Part shown: positions 5,804 to 6,231 of the stretch, in pieces
Position numbering within the stretch: position 1 is the stretch's first letter
Layout: each line of letters starts with the position of its first letter
NCBI GenBank assembly: GCA_910585655.1
Contig: CAJUFW010000190.1
Location: 1-6,231 of the forward strand
From: an uncultured Lachnospiraceae bacterium
Lineage (GTDB): Bacteria; Bacillota_A; Clostridia; Lachnospirales; Lachnospiraceae
Direction of reading: 5' to 3'
Length of the DNA stretch: 6,231 nucleotides
Position numbers and translations under genes: made by a program
The notes under the pieces: model-generated
Seen by the model: the letters and a program-made list of their open reading frames with translations, nothing else
Databases searched by the model: none
Told to the model about the DNA's origin: nothing

Positions 5804-6231
5804 TTATCTGATATATAGTTCAAACTCATTTCCTTCTTTCCTAAGTCCCTCCGCTGGTATCAGCAGGGAAAAGCCCTCCTGCCCGTCCTCGCAGACCACC
5901 GGAAATGCCTCGTAACAGATGCCGCCGTTGATCCGGATATAAAGCCGCGCCGTTACGGGAAGCCGTTCCATTCCGACTTTCCCTGTCACCTGAAAGTAAG
6001 AATCACGTTCGTTCCACACCAGATCCCGAATTTCGGAACGTACGAAATCCTGTTTAAAAACAGACTCCTGCGCTTCTATTTCTGGTGCTTCCATCTCCGG
6101 CGCTCTTTTCGCCATATCTGGCAGAAAACGTTCTGCCCGCTCTATGATAAGCGTATCCGCGCCATATTCTTCTAAATCCGAAAGGTGATAAGGCAGTGCT
6201 CGGGAAAAATAAGCGCTTTCGTAAGCTTCTG
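5804..6231 (-). CDS. C-terminal part of a larger protein, possibly an AlgX/SGNH-type O-acetylation protein (partial)
   Basis: The minus-strand frame is open from the right window edge to TAA 5804-5806, giving about 141 codons. The Met at 6113-6115 is internal: the frame continues upstream without a stop and no good ribosome binding site precedes that Met. The first visible part (RALPYHLSDLEEYGADTLII, then ERAERFLPDM) resembles the end of AlgX/DltD-type SGNH hydrolase-like domains, where a strand such as DTLIIERAERFL closes the fold; these proteins usually help O-acetylate extracellular polymers. An acidic spacer (MEAPEIEAQE) follows, then about 75 residues alternating like a small beta-sandwich (SYFQVTGKVGMERLPVTARL ... 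EGFSLLIPAEGL), ending FELYIR. The catalytic Ser and the membrane segment would lie outside the window, so the function is tentative. It is the first gene seen of the set and may be co-transcribed with the lipoprotein gene. Confidence 0.7.
   Translation of the reverse strand, partial: EAYESAYFSRALPYHLSDLEEYGADTLIIERAERFLPDMAKRAPEMEAPEIEAQESVFKQDFVRSEIRDLVWNERDSYFQVTGKVGMERLPVTARLYIRINGGICYEAFPVVCEDGQEGFSLLIPAEGLRKEGNEFELYIR

Noticed and set aside
5804..6115. A complete 103-residue gene starting at the Met at 6113-6115
   Set aside because: The frame stays open to the window edge with sensible protein text and there is no ribosome binding site before that Met, so it is treated as the end of a longer gene.
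1..6231. CRISPR array, tRNA, rRNA, riboswitch or insertion sequence ends
   Set aside because: No regularly spaced repeats, tRNA-like cloverleaf text, ribosomal RNA segments or paired terminal inverted repeats were seen by eye.

Overview
The window looks like a chromosomal stretch of a Gram-positive gut-type Clostridia, most likely Lachnospiraceae. The reasons are strong AGGAGG-type ribosome binding sites, lysine- and glutamate-rich exported proteins, choline-binding-like (CW) repeats joined to transglutaminase-like domains, and a secreted GH25 lysozyme with fibronectin-like repeats. The species cannot be fixed from the sequence alone.

Almost everything is on the minus strand, so transcription runs from the right end to the left. 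At the right edge is the C-terminal part of a large protein, possibly of the AlgX/SGNH O-acetylation type. It is followed by a small lipoprotein, two related exported proteins that each carry CW-type repeats and a transglutaminase-like Cys-His-Asp domain, and a secreted GH25 lysozyme with an acidic repetitive linker. Gaps between the last four genes are 9, 51 and 38 nt, and no convincing terminator lies between them, so they are probably one operon. Together they look like an export-dependent cell-wall module: a lytic enzyme, two wall-bound transglutaminase-fold proteins and a membrane-anchored lipoprotein.

Left of the lysozyme gene (about 760-975) there is no intact gene. Reading across frames shows a decayed remnant of an AbiE-type (type IV) toxin-antitoxin pair. 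The antitoxin N-terminus is followed directly by the toxin N-terminus, each broken by an apparent one-base deletion. A good extended -10 promoter sits at the degraded end of this remnant and drives an intact 184-residue gene of unknown function (153-707). The first ~126 bases hold the 3' end of a plus-strand reading frame converging on that gene; it was not identified.

The most notable points are the unlisted AbiE remnant, the pair of transglutaminase-like paralogues with identical catalytic spacing, and the unknown Tyr/Trp-rich gene whose promoter lies in the toxin remnant.
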